A stretch of DNA of 64,000 nt from Desulfobacteraceae bacterium (lineage in GTDB: Bacteria > Desulfobacterota > Desulfobacteria > Desulfobacterales > Desulfosalsimonadaceae): contig JAABTJ010000011.1 of the NCBI GenBank assembly GCA_011389935.1, positions 24,436-88,435 of the forward strand, in the 5' to 3' direction. This document shows positions 10,051 through 19,177 of this stretch, piece after piece; within the stretch, counting starts at the first letter, position 1; every line of letters starts with the position of its first letter. The position numbers were made by a program, and so were the translations under genes. Below the pieces are notes generated by a model. It made no database searches and was not told where the DNA came from. It saw only the letters and a program-made list of their open reading frames with translations.

Positions 10051-13000
10051 TTATACGGCTTCATCCATTTCAAATATCTGCGTAAGGATCTGGTCGGTAT
10101 CAAAACCCTTGAGATGAATGGCACCGGAGCGGCAGGAGGCAACGCAGAGGCCGCATCCTTTGCACAGCGCCGGGTTGACTTCTGCTTTTCCTTCAAAACG
10201 ACCTTCCTCGGTAAATTTCGGCGCAGAATACGGGCAGATACTGACGCATACGCCGCAGGCGGCGCACAGCATCGGATCGACCATCGCAACGGTTCCACTG
10301 GAGAAAATGGTTTGTTTTGCCAGCAGGGTTACCGCCCTGGCAACAGCCGCTTTTGCCTGGGCAATGGATTCATCGATGGGCTTCGGATAATGCGCAAGCC
10401 CGCAAAGGTACACGCCGTCCGTTGAAAATTCGGAGGGCCCGAGCTTGGCATGTTTTTCTATAAAAAAACCGTCCGCATTGGTGGCGACCTTGAAAAAATT
10501 GGACAATTTTTCATCCGTGTTTGGGATAATGGCCGTGGCCAGCGTCACCATGTCTACGTTCAGTTCCAGCGGCATATTCAGGATATGATCCATCACGTGT
10601 ACCGTGAGCTGGTCCTTGTCCGCCTTTACCACCGGTTTGTTCTCCAGGCTGTAGCGAATGAAAATGACGCCCAGTTGGCGCGCCTTTTTGTAGAGCAGTT
10701 CCTTCTCGCCGTATGTCCGGATATCCCTGTAGAGGATGTAGACGTTCATATCCGGATTTTTCTCCTTGAGCTGGATCGCGTTTTCAATGGAATGGGTACA
10801 GCAGATCCGCGAACAGTACATCCGCTCCGGCTCCCTTGACCCGACGCATTGAATGAAAACCGCGCCGTTTAATGTTGTAAGGGAGGGATCATCATCCATC
10901 AGCTTTTTATCGAGATCCAGGCTGGTAATGATCCGCTCGTCCGTTCCATATCCGTATTCGGACGTTTTATGGGGGGAGGCCCCGGTTGCAAGCACAGCCA
11001 CGCCGTGTTCAAGAGTGGTCTCGTTTCCGTTGGAAGAGAGGGTGGTCTCGAAATTGCCCACGAATCCGTCCACGTGCGACAGCTCCGTGTCGAGGTGCAG
11101 GTGGATGCGTTTGTCCGCTTCCACGGCAGTGATCATTTCGGCCAGCTTCTTTTGGATGGATTCCCCCTTGGCCGTCATGAACAGCTGGCGGGCCTGCCCG
11201 CCCAGGCAGTTGCCTTTTTCCACGAGATGTGTTTCATATCCCTGTTCCGAGAGGCTTTTTGCAGCGGCCATACCCGCAATACCTCCGCCGACGACCATTG
11301 CCGTCTGGTTGACCGGCAATTGCACTTCTTTCAGCGGTTCCTGCAGGGCAACCTTGGAAACCGCCATTCGGACGAGGTCCTTGGCTTTTTCCGTGGCCAT
11401 TTCCGGGTTGTTTTTATGAACCCATGAATCCTGGTTGCGGATATTGGTCATTTCAAAAAGATACTTGTTCAATCCCGCGGCTGTGAGGGTGTCCTGAAAC
11501 AGCGGCTCATGGGTTTTCGGCGTACAGGCCGCGATAACAATCCGGTTCAGCCCCTTTTCCTTTATCAGTTCGACCATGTTGTCCTGGGCGTCCTGGGAAC
11601 AGGCGAACAGTTTGTCCGTCGCCAGCTCCACGTAGGGGAGGGTGGCGGCGTAGTCCACGACCTTTGGCACGTCAACGACGCCGGCAATATTGGTCCCGCA
11701 CTGGCATATGAGGACGCCGATTTTGGGGCGGTCTCCCAGGACATTCACCTCGGGGACGATTTCCTTTTCCTTTGTGCAGGTGTTTCGTACATCCGCCAGC
11801 AGCTCCGCTGCGGCAGCGGATGCGGCGCTGGAATCGACCACTGCCTGGGGGATGTCCTTGGGCCCCTGAAAGGCGCCGGAAACGAAGATCCCGGGCCGTG
11901 ATGTGGCCACCGGGGAGAACGTCTCCGTATCGGCAAAGTTTCCGGCCGATAGGGAGATCCCCAGTTTTTTGGACAGGTCGACCAGGGCCTTCGGCGTCTG
12001 CATGCCCACGGAGAGAACGATCATGTCGAACACTTCCGTTTTGAGCGTGCCGTCCTCGGTCACGAAGCGGAGTTCAAGGTCATCGGACCCGGGCACCGGG
12101 GTAACGGTATGGACGCGGCTCCGGATAAACCGTACGCCGCTTTTTTCTCTGGCGTTGTCATAAAACCGTTCGAAGTCCTTGCCGTGGGTGCGCATGTCCA
12201 TGAAGAAAATTGCGCAATCCAGATCATCGCCTGCATGCTCCTTGGCAATGACCGCTTCCTTGATTGCGTACATGCAGCAAACCGAGGAACAGTAGGCGTT
12301 GTCGCACCGGTTCATATCCCGCGATCCCACACACTGGAACCAGGCGATTTTTTTGGGCTCCTCATTGTCGGAGGGGCGTGTTACATGCCCCTGGGTCGGG
12401 CCGGACGCCGATAAAAGCCGTTCGAACTCAAGGGATGTGATCACGTTCGGATGCTTGGCATACTGGTAGTTTTCAAAAGATTCCGGTGAAAATGGTTCGA
12501 AACCCGGGGCCAGGATCACCGAACCTACATTGACGGTCCTGTTTTCGGGTTTCTGATCGAAATCAACGGCATCCACGGGGCATTTTTTCTTGCAGACCCC
12601 GCATTTGCCTTTTTGCAGGTATATACAATTGTCCTGATCGATCACGTACTTCAGCGGAACCGCCTGGGGGTATTCCACATAGGCGGCTTTGCGTTTTGAA
12701 AGCCCCGCATTGTAGGTGTCGGTAATTTTTTTCGGGCATTTTTCAGCGCACACCCCGCAGGCGATACACTTGTCTTCATCAATGTATCTGGGGTGCTTGA
12801 GGACGTCCACGGAAAAATTTCCGGCCTCCCCGCTGATATCCTGAATTTCCGCCAGGGTGATGATCTCTATGTTCAAGTGCCGGCCGACCTCGACCAGTTT
12901 CGGCGAGATAATTCACATGGCACAGTCGTTGGTGGGGAAGGTTTTGTCCAGCTGCGCCATGACGCCGCCTATGGACGGTCCTTTTTCAACAAGGTAGACA

Positions 13001-13092
13001 TAATATCCGGCATCCGCCAGATCAAGGGCCGATTGCATCCCGGCGATACCGCCGCCGACAACCATTACCGAACCGATTTTATTTTGTGTCAT
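10051..13092 (-). CDS. hdrA: HdrA-type flavin iron-sulfur subunit, duplicated-domain selenoprotein (in-frame TGA)
   Basis: Core flavoprotein of a heterodisulfide-reductase-like, potentially electron-bifurcating complex. From the ATG at 13092 (AGGAG upstream) the frame runs 59 codons to TGA at 12913-12915, then continues in frame to 10051, 1,013 aa with the TGA read. Around it: FPTNDCAM, TGA, IISPKLVEVGRHLNIEI; other HdrA proteins have Cys there, so residue 60 is inferred to be selenocysteine in a C57-x-x-U60 motif. Two FAD modules are visible (GGGIAGM at 13-19 and again mid-protein), each with a CVGSR/C-rich segment, plus several [4Fe-4S] motifs including CIACGVCAEKCPKK, CAACGVCVSICP and CKGCGLCVASC near the C-terminus, and the HdrA-specific CQCGTNIAG region. 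First gene of the operon. No hdrB or hdrC follows. Confidence 0.92.
12883..12904 (-). promoter_or_regulatory. Candidate SECIS hairpin in hdrA
   Basis: On the minus strand GCCGA pairs with TCGGC around a 12-base loop containing GGTC, starting eight bases after the in-frame TGA. Weaker than the mvhD hairpin because the stem is short and close to the TGA. Confidence 0.45.
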
Positions 13093-13181
13093 GCTTGTAC
13101 TCCTGTCAATGGTTTGCATGGGATTTGCATAGGCATATACGTATAGTCCGCATACGAACGAAATTTTTTAGTCAAATTATC

Positions 13182-13210
13182 TTGATATCCATTTAATAAT
13201 GTGATGTCAA
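13182..13210 (-). promoter_or_regulatory. Sigma-70-type promoter of the hdrA operon
   Basis: Minus strand TTGACA, 17-base spacer, TATCAA, about 90 bases upstream of the hdrA ATG in an AT-rich gap. Consensus -35 and ideal spacing. Inferred. Confidence 0.62.
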
Positions 13211-13355
13211 TATAATTTTAAGCGGCCAGTCTTTGGGTCAGCGGCGGGAAAGGCCGGGTTTTCGCAGGTTACCAGGTTTAAAGGGCCCGGGAGCAATAGG
13301 GTTCTGAAACGTGTCTGTTTTAGAGCGGCAGGCGGTATGGAGGAAATTGCTGACA

Positions 13356-14291
13356 GTGGAATGCGATGTCAACGACAAGCCGAAAATCATCCTGATCTGC
13401 GGGCCCACGGCGATCGGCAAAACGTCCGTTGCCATCGACGCTGCCGAACGGATCGGCGGTGAAATTGTGGGCGCCGATTCAATGCAGATTTACAGGTACA
13501 TGGACATCGGCACGGCCAAGCCGACTGCCGAAGAAAAGCGGCGCATCAGGCATCACATGATCGATATCGCCGACCCCGATGAACCTTATGATGCCGCCCG
13601 TTTCACCAGGGAATCCAGGGCGGCGGTCGATGCCATTCTGGCACGCCGCCGCATTCCGGTGATAGCGGGGGGCACCGGCTTTTACATTAAGGCTCTTCTC
13701 TACGGGCTTTGCGATGCCGTACCGGAAGATGAGACGGTCCGCCACCGGTTGAGGGAAGAGGCGGCGCTTTTTGGGGGGGAGCCGCTGTACCGGCGCCTTG
13801 AGGCCTGCGATCCTGAGGCAGTGGGAAGAATCCACCCGAACGATACCTACCGGATTGTCCGCGCCCTTGAGGTTTACGAGGCAAGCGGGATGCCCATGAG
13901 CGAATACAGGCGCAGGCACGGGTTTTCCGACGCACCGTACACTGTTTTGAAAATCGGCCTTTACATGGACCGGCAGGCGCTTTATGCGCGTATTGATCAA
14001 CGGGTGGAAGAGATGGTCCGACAGGGACTGCAGGATGAGGTCAAACAGCTTTTGACCACTGGATATCACGAAAGCCTCCGTCCCATGCAGGCGCTTGGCT
14101 ACCGGCACATGGCCGCATTTATCACGGGAGAGGCCGACTGGGACGCGACCATCGCCACGCTGAAACGGGATACCCGGCAATATGCCAAGCGGCAGTTGAC
14201 GTGGTTTCGCAAAGATCCGGAAATACAATGGTTCGAACCGGAACAGGGAGAACGGATTGTTTCGTGCGTGCGGGCCTTTTTGGGCGAATAA
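13356..14291 (+). CDS. miaA: tRNA dimethylallyltransferase MiaA
   Basis: Transfers a dimethylallyl group to N6 of A37 in tRNAs reading UNN codons. Visible: P-loop ICGPTAIGKTSVA, the substrate motif GADSMQIYRYMDIGTAKP, HHMIDIADPDEPYDAARF, IAGGTGFYIKALLYG and a C-terminal QYAKRQLTWFRKDPEIQWF. The GTG at 13356 gives 311 aa, close to the usual 300-316; GGAGG lies 12 bases upstream. A GTG at 13311 would add 15 residues and has a weaker ribosome site. It starts a plus-strand unit divergent from hdrA and converges with the response regulator gene. Confidence 0.95.
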   Translation: MECDVNDKPKIILICGPTAIGKTSVAIDAAERIGGEIVGADSMQIYRYMDIGTAKPTAEEKRRIRHHMIDIADPDEPYDAARFTRESRAAVDAILARRRIPVIAGGTGFYIKALLYGLCDAVPEDETVRHRLREEAALFGGEPLYRRLEACDPEAVGRIHPNDTYRIVRALEVYEASGMPMSEYRRRHGFSDAPYTVLKIGLYMDRQALYARIDQRVEEMVRQGLQDEVKQLLTTGYHESLRPMQALGYRHMAAFITGEADWDATIATLKRDTRQYAKRQLTWFRKDPEIQWFEPEQGERIVSCVRAFLGE

Positions 14292-14337
14292 ACGGAGGGC
14301 ACTTGCGCCGCATCCTTCCCCCTGCGTTCACACCGGT

Positions 14338-14991
14338 TTAATATGGATCGATCACGCCGATCTTTACGGCGTAGCGTACAAGGGAAGCGACATTTTTCAG
14401 CGCCATTTTCTCCATTATGTTCATCCGGTGTTTGGCCACCGTCTTGGGGCTGATGCTCAATTCTTCGGCTATTTCGTCGGTTGTGGCGCCTTCTGCGATC
14501 AACCGGAAGACCTGCCTTTCCCGTTTGGAAATTTTTCCGTAGCCGGTTGTTTCCGATTCAACGCCGCGTTTTTTGACAAACGTATCAATGATGTCGGCGC
14601 TGATTTCGGGGCTCAAATAGTACCCTTTATGGTAGGCGGCGCGGATCGCCGCCAGCACCTCGGCAAAGGCGCTCGTTTTCAGGACGTACCCGAGGGCGCC
14701 TACCTGCAGCGCATCGCGCACATGCGCCTTTTTCTGGGGCGTTGTCAACACCACCACTTCGGTTTCGCTGTTTGCTTCCTTGACCATCCGAACCAGGTCG
14801 ACGCCGGCCATTTTTGGCATGGCGGGTTCCAAAAGCACGATATCGGGCTTTATTTTTTTCACGGTCTCAACGGTTTCCATCCCGTCGGATGTTTCCGCGA
14901 CCACGTCAATATCTTTTTCCTTGGACAACAAGTGGCAAATCCCCTGTCGCACAACGGTCTGGTTGTCCGCAAGCTGCAGTCTGATTTTCAT
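14338..14991 (-). CDS. NarL/LuxR-type response regulator with atypical receiver
   Basis: Two-domain DNA-binding regulator, 217 aa. The N-terminal receiver (1-120) has the fold signature but the phosphoacceptor Asp is replaced: PDIVLLEPAMP puts Glu at residue 55, and the acidic pocket is Asp9-Asn10 in place of the usual Asp-Asp/Glu. The switch Thr (VVVLTTPQK) and conserved Lys (YVLKTSAF) remain. The C-terminal GerE helix-turn-helix is intact (ISKRERQVFRLIAEGATTDEIAEELSISPKTVAKHRMNIMEKM). It is orphan, with no kinase beside it. The Glu suggests phosphorylation-independent or permanently active behaviour (inference). Repeat copy B lies just upstream. Confidence 0.9.
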   Translation of the reverse strand: MKIRLQLADNQTVVRQGICHLLSKEKDIDVVAETSDGMETVETVKKIKPDIVLLEPAMPKMAGVDLVRMVKEANSETEVVVLTTPQKKAHVRDALQVGALGYVLKTSAFAEVLAAIRAAYHKGYYLSPEISADIIDTFVKKRGVESETTGYGKISKRERQVFRLIAEGATTDEIAEELSISPKTVAKHRMNIMEKMALKNVASLVRYAVKIGVIDPY

Positions 14992-15026
14992 GCCTATTCT
15001 CTCCCTTATTCATAAAAACACGTACT

Positions 15027-15178
15027 GACGGCCTTGTAAAAAGTCCAATATCTGCGTTGCGTACAATCTTTGAAGAATCTCACGTACGGCTAAGTACGCT
15101 CAATTCTTCAAAGATTGTACGCGCCTTGATCTTGAACTTTTTACAAGGCCGTCCAAAATCGACTTTTTACGAGTCCAT
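15027..15178. repeat. Palindromic intergenic repeat, copy B
   Basis: Same element as at 4949-5098 in opposite orientation. Outer arms GACGGCCTTGTAAA and TTTACAAGGCCGTC; inner arms ACAATCTTTGAAGAAT and ATTCTTCAAAGATTGT; core CTCACGTACGGCTAAGTAC; tail GACTTTTTACGAGTCCAT. The seven bases ACGTACT occur at 15020-15026 and again at 15180-15186, directly flanking the element (one base past the tail), which would fit a target-site duplication. Confidence 0.92.
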
Positions 15179-15220
15179 AACGTACTATCGGCGTACAAAA
15201 AATCTTATCACCTTTATTTT

Positions 15221-15259
15221 TACAAGCCATCCCAAAAAAAAATTTTGAGATGGCTTGTA
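15221..15259. other. Hairpin in glpK upstream region
   Basis: An inverted repeat, TACAAGCCATC and GATGGCTTGTA, surrounds an A9-T4 tract. It could be a terminator or a degenerate member of another palindrome family. No function is assigned. Confidence 0.55.
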
Positions 15260-15472
15260 TTGATTCTATCGGATCCGTTTTACTCTTGTTGCGGAAACCT
15301 ATCTTCTTTTTTTACTGCTTATTTTTATATTAAAATTTTAAAAATTACCAATAAAATCTACATAAAAATAGGACTATAGTCAAAAAAACAGTTGTTTTTT
15401 TGACCGGTGATCGGTAAAAAAATGCCATAAAAATGGACGTCTCACCAAAACCAGCAGCCAGGAGAGTGCGAC

Positions 15473-16978
15473 ATGAACGGAGACAGGCCGTATATCGGGG
15501 CAATTGACCAGGGAACAACCAGTACGCGGTTTTTTGTGTTCGACCGGAAGGCGAATATGGTGGCCATGAACCAGCTCGAACACCGGCAGATTTATCCGCA
15601 TCCGGGACGGGTGGAGCATGATCCCATGGAAATCCGGGACAGGACCTACGATGTCATTTCCAATACGCTTTCGACCTCCGGGATAAAGGCGCAGGATCTC
15701 TCGGCCATCGGGATTACGAACCAGCGGGAAACAACGGTAGTCTGGAATCGGAAAACCGGTGTGCCTTATTATAATGCCATTGTCTGGCAGGATACGCGCA
15801 CCGGTGATATATGCCGGGAGCTCGCCGAAAACGATGACATGTGGTGTTTTCGGGACAGGGTGGGGCTTCCCTTGTCCACGTATTTTTCAGGGCCGAAAAT
15901 CAAGTGGATAATCGATCACGTGGACGGCCTGAAAGCCGACGTAAAATCCGGGGATGCGGTTTTCGGCAACATGGATACCTGGCTGATCTGGTGGCTGACC
16001 GGCGGGCCCGGCAAAGGGGTTTTTATTACCGATGTGACAAACGCCGGGCGCACCATGCTGATGAATATCCATCGTCTCGAATGGGACGACATGATGCTCG
16101 ACAGGATGCAGGTTCCGCAGAGAATGCTTCCCGAGATCCGCTCCTCGAGCGACATCTACGGCTATACGGACAAAGACGGCGTTTTCGGTGCGGAAGTACC
16201 CGTGGCAGGAGACCTTGGCGATCAGCAGGCGGCCTTGTTCGGCCAGACCTGTTTCGACGTGGGGGATGCGAAAAATACTTATGGAACCGGGTGCTTTCTT
16301 CTGCTCAATACGGGGGAAACGCCTGTAGTATCGAATTACGGTCTTTTAACCACGCCGGCCTACCGTATCGGGGATCAGCCGGCGGTGTATGCCCTCGAGG
16401 GATCCATTGCCATTGCCGGTTCCCTGGTGCAATGGATTCGGGACAACCTGGGAATGATAAGTACTTCGGAAGAAATAGAAGAAAAAGCAAGGGAGGTGGA
16501 GGACAACGGCGGGGTGTATTTTGTACCGGCTTTTTCAGGGCTTTTTGCGCCGCACTGGAGAAGCGATGCCAGCGGCATTATCACCGGTCTTACGCATTAT
16601 GCCAAAAGGGGGCATCTGGCCCGTGCGGTGCTGGAGTCCACCGCATTCCAGGCAAAGGAGATTTTCGAGGCCATGGAAAAAGATGCCAACGTTCGGCTCA
16701 ACGATCTGAAGGTCGACGGCGGCATGACGCGAAACGAGCTGTTGATGCAGTTTCAGTCCGACATTTTAAATGTTCCGGTGATACGTCCGAAAAATATGGA
16801 AACCACCGTGCTGGGCGCAGCCTATGCCGCCGGCCTGGCCACGGGCTTCTGGAAAAACATCGCCGAATTGAGGGTGCATTGGGGCAAGGATCGTACCTGG
16901 ACGCCGGCCATGTCCCCGGACAAAAGGGAAATGCTGGATCGGGGCTGGGGACGGGCGATCGTTAAAAGCTGCTGCTAG
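15473..16978 (+). CDS. glpK: Glycerol kinase
   Basis: ATP-dependent phosphorylation of glycerol to glycerol-3-phosphate in the cytoplasm, feeding lipid synthesis or glycerol oxidation. 501 aa, the standard length. FGGY-kinase signatures are visible: [14 protein letters not shown] at the N-terminus, [17 protein letters not shown], the ADP-binding segment [12 protein letters not shown], and [32 protein letters not shown] lies eight bases before the ATG. No glpF, glpD or glpR neighbours are present. The stop codon is the first base group of the palindrome at 16976-17121. Confidence 0.96.
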   Translation: MNGDRPYIGAIDQGTTSTRFFVFDRKANMVAMNQLEHRQIYPHPGRVEHDPMEIRDRTYDVISNTLSTSGIKAQDLSAIGITNQRETTVVWNRKTGVPYYNAIVWQDTRTGDICRELAENDDMWCFRDRVGLPLSTYFSGPKIKWIIDHVDGLKADVKSGDAVFGNMDTWLIWWLTGGPGKGVFITDVTNAGRTMLMNIHRLEWDDMMLDRMQVPQRMLPEIRSSSDIYGYTDKDGVFGAEVPVAGDLGDQQAALFGQTCFDVGDAKNTYGTGCFLLLNTGETPVVSNYGLLTTPAYRIGDQPAVYALEGSIAIAGSLVQWIRDNLGMISTSEEIEEKAREVEDNGGVYFVPAFSGLFAPHWRSDASGIITGLTHYAKRGHLARAVLESTAFQAKEIFEAMEKDANVRLNDLKVDGGMTRNELLMQFQSDILNVPVIRPKNMETTVLGAAYAAGLATGFWKNIAELRVHWGKDRTWTPAMSPDKREMLDRGWGRAIVKSCC

Positions 16979-17142
16979 AACCTATCTCAACATTATCTTT
17001 CGGCCCAATATCTTTGTTGGCGTCTTATTTCAAATCCTCGAAATACGCGAGTATGTCTGCGGTTTGAAATAATACGCCGCCGCGATCTTGAACCGAAATC
17101 CGAATTTTGCGATGGGTTCTAGAATTGTTGCGATGGGTTCTA
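16976..17142. repeat. Second palindromic intergenic element with duplicated right end
   Basis: Outer arms TAGAACC..ATC at 16976 and GATGGGTTCTA ending 17121; inner arms GGCGTCTTATTTCAAA and TTTGAAATAATACGCC. A 20-21 bp piece ending in TTGCGATGGGTTCTA is repeated in tandem at 17102-17121 and 17122-17142. Internal words CCAATATCT and GATCTTGAA occur at matching places in the repeats at 4949 and 15027, so the two families share a design. It lies between the convergent genes glpK and ftsB and may also end their transcripts. Confidence 0.8.
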
Positions 17143-17445
17143 TCTGTTCTCAAACTTGAAGATTATTTCATCCGGTGCGTTCATCTGGAGCTGTTTCCGG
17201 ATGACGTGCTCAATGTATACGGGGTCGTTTTTGAGGCGGTTTACGGTGTGGTAGAGTGCGTTGTTTTCTTCCTCTATGGATGCGTTTTGCGCTGTAATCT
17301 GCTCCAATTCGGTCTGCATCCGTTGCAAATGCAGGAACCCGCTGTCGCCGAAAACAATGACGCCCACATACACGACAAGCAGCACCGAAAGCGCATAAAA
17401 CGCGGCGGCCACGATTTTTGATCGGTCTGTGGGTGCATTGTTCAT
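17140..17445 (-). CDS. ftsB: FtsB/DivIC-family septum formation initiator
   Basis: Small bitopic cell-division protein of 101 aa that bridges early and late divisome parts. Visible: short cytoplasmic N-terminus, one membrane segment (residues about 11-32), then a coiled coil (QTELEQITAQNASIEEENNALYHTVNRLKND) and the characteristic DPVYIEHVIRKQLQM. The ATG overlaps the murJ stop as ATGA, so they are translationally coupled. A longer frame reaching to 17904 is only an out-of-frame read across murJ. Confidence 0.85.
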   Translation of the reverse strand: MNNAPTDRSKIVAAAFYALSVLLVVYVGVIVFGDSGFLHLQRMQTELEQITAQNASIEEENNALYHTVNRLKNDPVYIEHVIRKQLQMNAPDEIIFKFENR

Positions 17446-18992
17446 GGTTTTTTCACCATATTTGCAACCGCTTTCATCTCGTTTTTCTGCAGCAACAGGG
17501 AAGTGCCCAAATAAATGACGGTTCCTGCCATAATGGCGGAAACGACATAGAAAAGCAAGGATAAAGACGCTCCCTGGTAGTCTGGTGGAAAAGATCTTAA
17601 AATGCAAAGCAGAATTATGCCCATTGCTATGGAGCATAACACGGATCGGGCAGCGGTAACAACAATATTTTTCCATGCCAGTCCGCCGATTCGATTTTTC
17701 AGGGCCCTTGTGAGCAGGACCAGGTTGATCATGGAGGCAAGGGAAGTGGCCAGTGCCAGGCCGCCGTGCTTCATGGGGCCCATGAGTGCGATCCCCAGAA
17801 AAATGTTTGCAATGATGGAGATCGTGGCCATTTTGACCGGTGTTTTTGTGTCCTGAAGCGCATAAAAGGTGGCCACAACGATCCGGACGGCGGAAAATGC
17901 GCAAAGGCCAATGGCGTAGTATAAAAGCGCGTATGCCGTCATGTGTATGCTCGCTGTGTCAAACGCCCCCCTCCCGAAAAGAAGAGCGATGATCGGCTCT
18001 TTTAGCACAATGAGACCGATGGTCGATGGAATGGTAATAAAAAAGACGAAACGCATGGCAAAGGAGAAAGTGCTTTCAAGCGCGGCAAGGTCTTTTGCCG
18101 CCGCCTGCCTGGAGAGACTCGGCAAAATTGCGACGGACGTGGAGATGGCAAAAATTCCCAGGGGAAACTGGACAAGCCTGTCAGCGTAATAGAGATAGGA
18201 AACACTCCCCTCTGGGAGCAGTGAAGCCAGCATGGTTCCGACCAGAATATTGATCTGGTATACGGCCGCGCCGAAGACGGCCGGTCCCATGAGAAGGGCG
18301 ATTTTTTTGATTCCCGGGTGATAGAGGGGGGCGTATTCCCAGAAACGGAATCCCTTTTGTTTCAAAAAGGGAACTTGTAGTGCAAGTTGAAGAATGCCCC
18401 CGAGGAGCACGCCTGCAGCAAGACCGTTGACCGGGGTGCGCATCATCGGGGCAATCATCAGTGCACCGGTGATGATGCCGATATTGAGCAGCACCGGCGC
18501 AAATGCGGGAGCCGCAAAATGCCCCATGGTATTGAGGATTCCCATGGCAAGGGCCACCAGGCAGATAAAAAATATGTACGGGAACATGATGCGGGTCAGC
18601 AGGACGGTAATATCGTACGCCTCCCCGGAAAACCCGGGGGCGACGATGTATACTATGATGGGAGCCCCGAAAACCCCTAAAATCGTTATGATCGCAAGGA
18701 CCACGGAAAGCATGCGGATGGCCGACCGGGCCATTGCAAATGCTTCGTTCCGGCCTTTGTTTTCCAGATATTCGGCAAAAACCGGTACAAAAGCCATGGT
18801 AAGGGTTCCTTCCGCCAGCAGGCGGCGCAGCAGGTTGGGGATCCGGAATGCGACAAAAAACGCATCCGACAGCTTGCCGGCACCGAAAAACCATGCAAGG
18901 ATCATGTCCCGCACAAATCCCAGAATACGGCTGGCAAGCGTGCCGATCCCGATAATGCCCGCTGCCCGTGTCACTTTTCGGTTTTCGTTCAT
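17442..18992 (-). CDS. murJ: Lipid II flippase MurJ
   Basis: Inner-membrane MATE/MOP-type transporter that flips lipid II outward during peptidoglycan synthesis. 516 aa with about 14 hydrophobic segments. Signatures: ASRILGFVRDMILAWFFGAGKLSDAFFVAFRIPNLLRRLLAEGTLTMAFVPVF at the N-terminus, and the central YYADRLVQFPLGIFAISTSVAILPSLS. The ATG at 18992 (AGGA upstream) was preferred to a start at 19028 because the extra residues do not belong to the family. Followed by ftsB with a 4-base overlap, a wall/division pair. Confidence 0.95.
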   Translation of the reverse strand: MNENRKVTRAAGIIGIGTLASRILGFVRDMILAWFFGAGKLSDAFFVAFRIPNLLRRLLAEGTLTMAFVPVFAEYLENKGRNEAFAMARSAIRMLSVVLAIITILGVFGAPIIVYIVAPGFSGEAYDITVLLTRIMFPYIFFICLVALAMGILNTMGHFAAPAFAPVLLNIGIITGALMIAPMMRTPVNGLAAGVLLGGILQLALQVPFLKQKGFRFWEYAPLYHPGIKKIALLMGPAVFGAAVYQINILVGTMLASLLPEGSVSYLYYADRLVQFPLGIFAISTSVAILPSLSRQAAAKDLAALESTFSFAMRFVFFITIPSTIGLIVLKEPIIALLFGRGAFDTASIHMTAYALLYYAIGLCAFSAVRIVVATFYALQDTKTPVKMATISIIANIFLGIALMGPMKHGGLALATSLASMINLVLLTRALKNRIGGLAWKNIVVTAARSVLCSIAMGIILLCILRSFPPDYQGASLSLLFYVVSAIMAGTVIYLGTSLLLQKNEMKAVANMVKKP

Positions 18993-19177
18993 ACATTCCT
19001 GTCCGCGAAGATAATATTTCCCCTGCAATGTTGCGGATATTCTACAGTCCGGACCCTTTTTCGGACACTTTCATCTTGACAATGCAGAATCGATCGGTTA
19101 TCAGAAAGTTTTATAATTTTATTCGCAAAACCATTTGGCCGAACAATATCAACGATATTCAGCAAGGAGTGTTACCA

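Larger units (their letters stand above)
14992..15472. other. Intergenic region before glpK
   Basis: Holds palindromic repeat copy B (15027-15178), a second hairpin (15221-15259), and an AT-rich stretch to the glpK start. No open frame of convincing quality was found. The glpK promoter must lie in the AT-rich part, but I could not choose among several poor matches. Confidence 0.6.

Noticed and set aside
12913..13119. A separate 68-aa small gene (first part of hdrA) and a truncated hdrA
   Set aside because: The two reads are the same frame separated by one TGA at a conserved Cys site; joined they give a full HdrA. Treated as one selenoprotein.
17140..17904. 254-aa minus-strand frame
   Set aside because: Only its last 101 residues are a protein (FtsB); the rest is an out-of-frame read of murJ.
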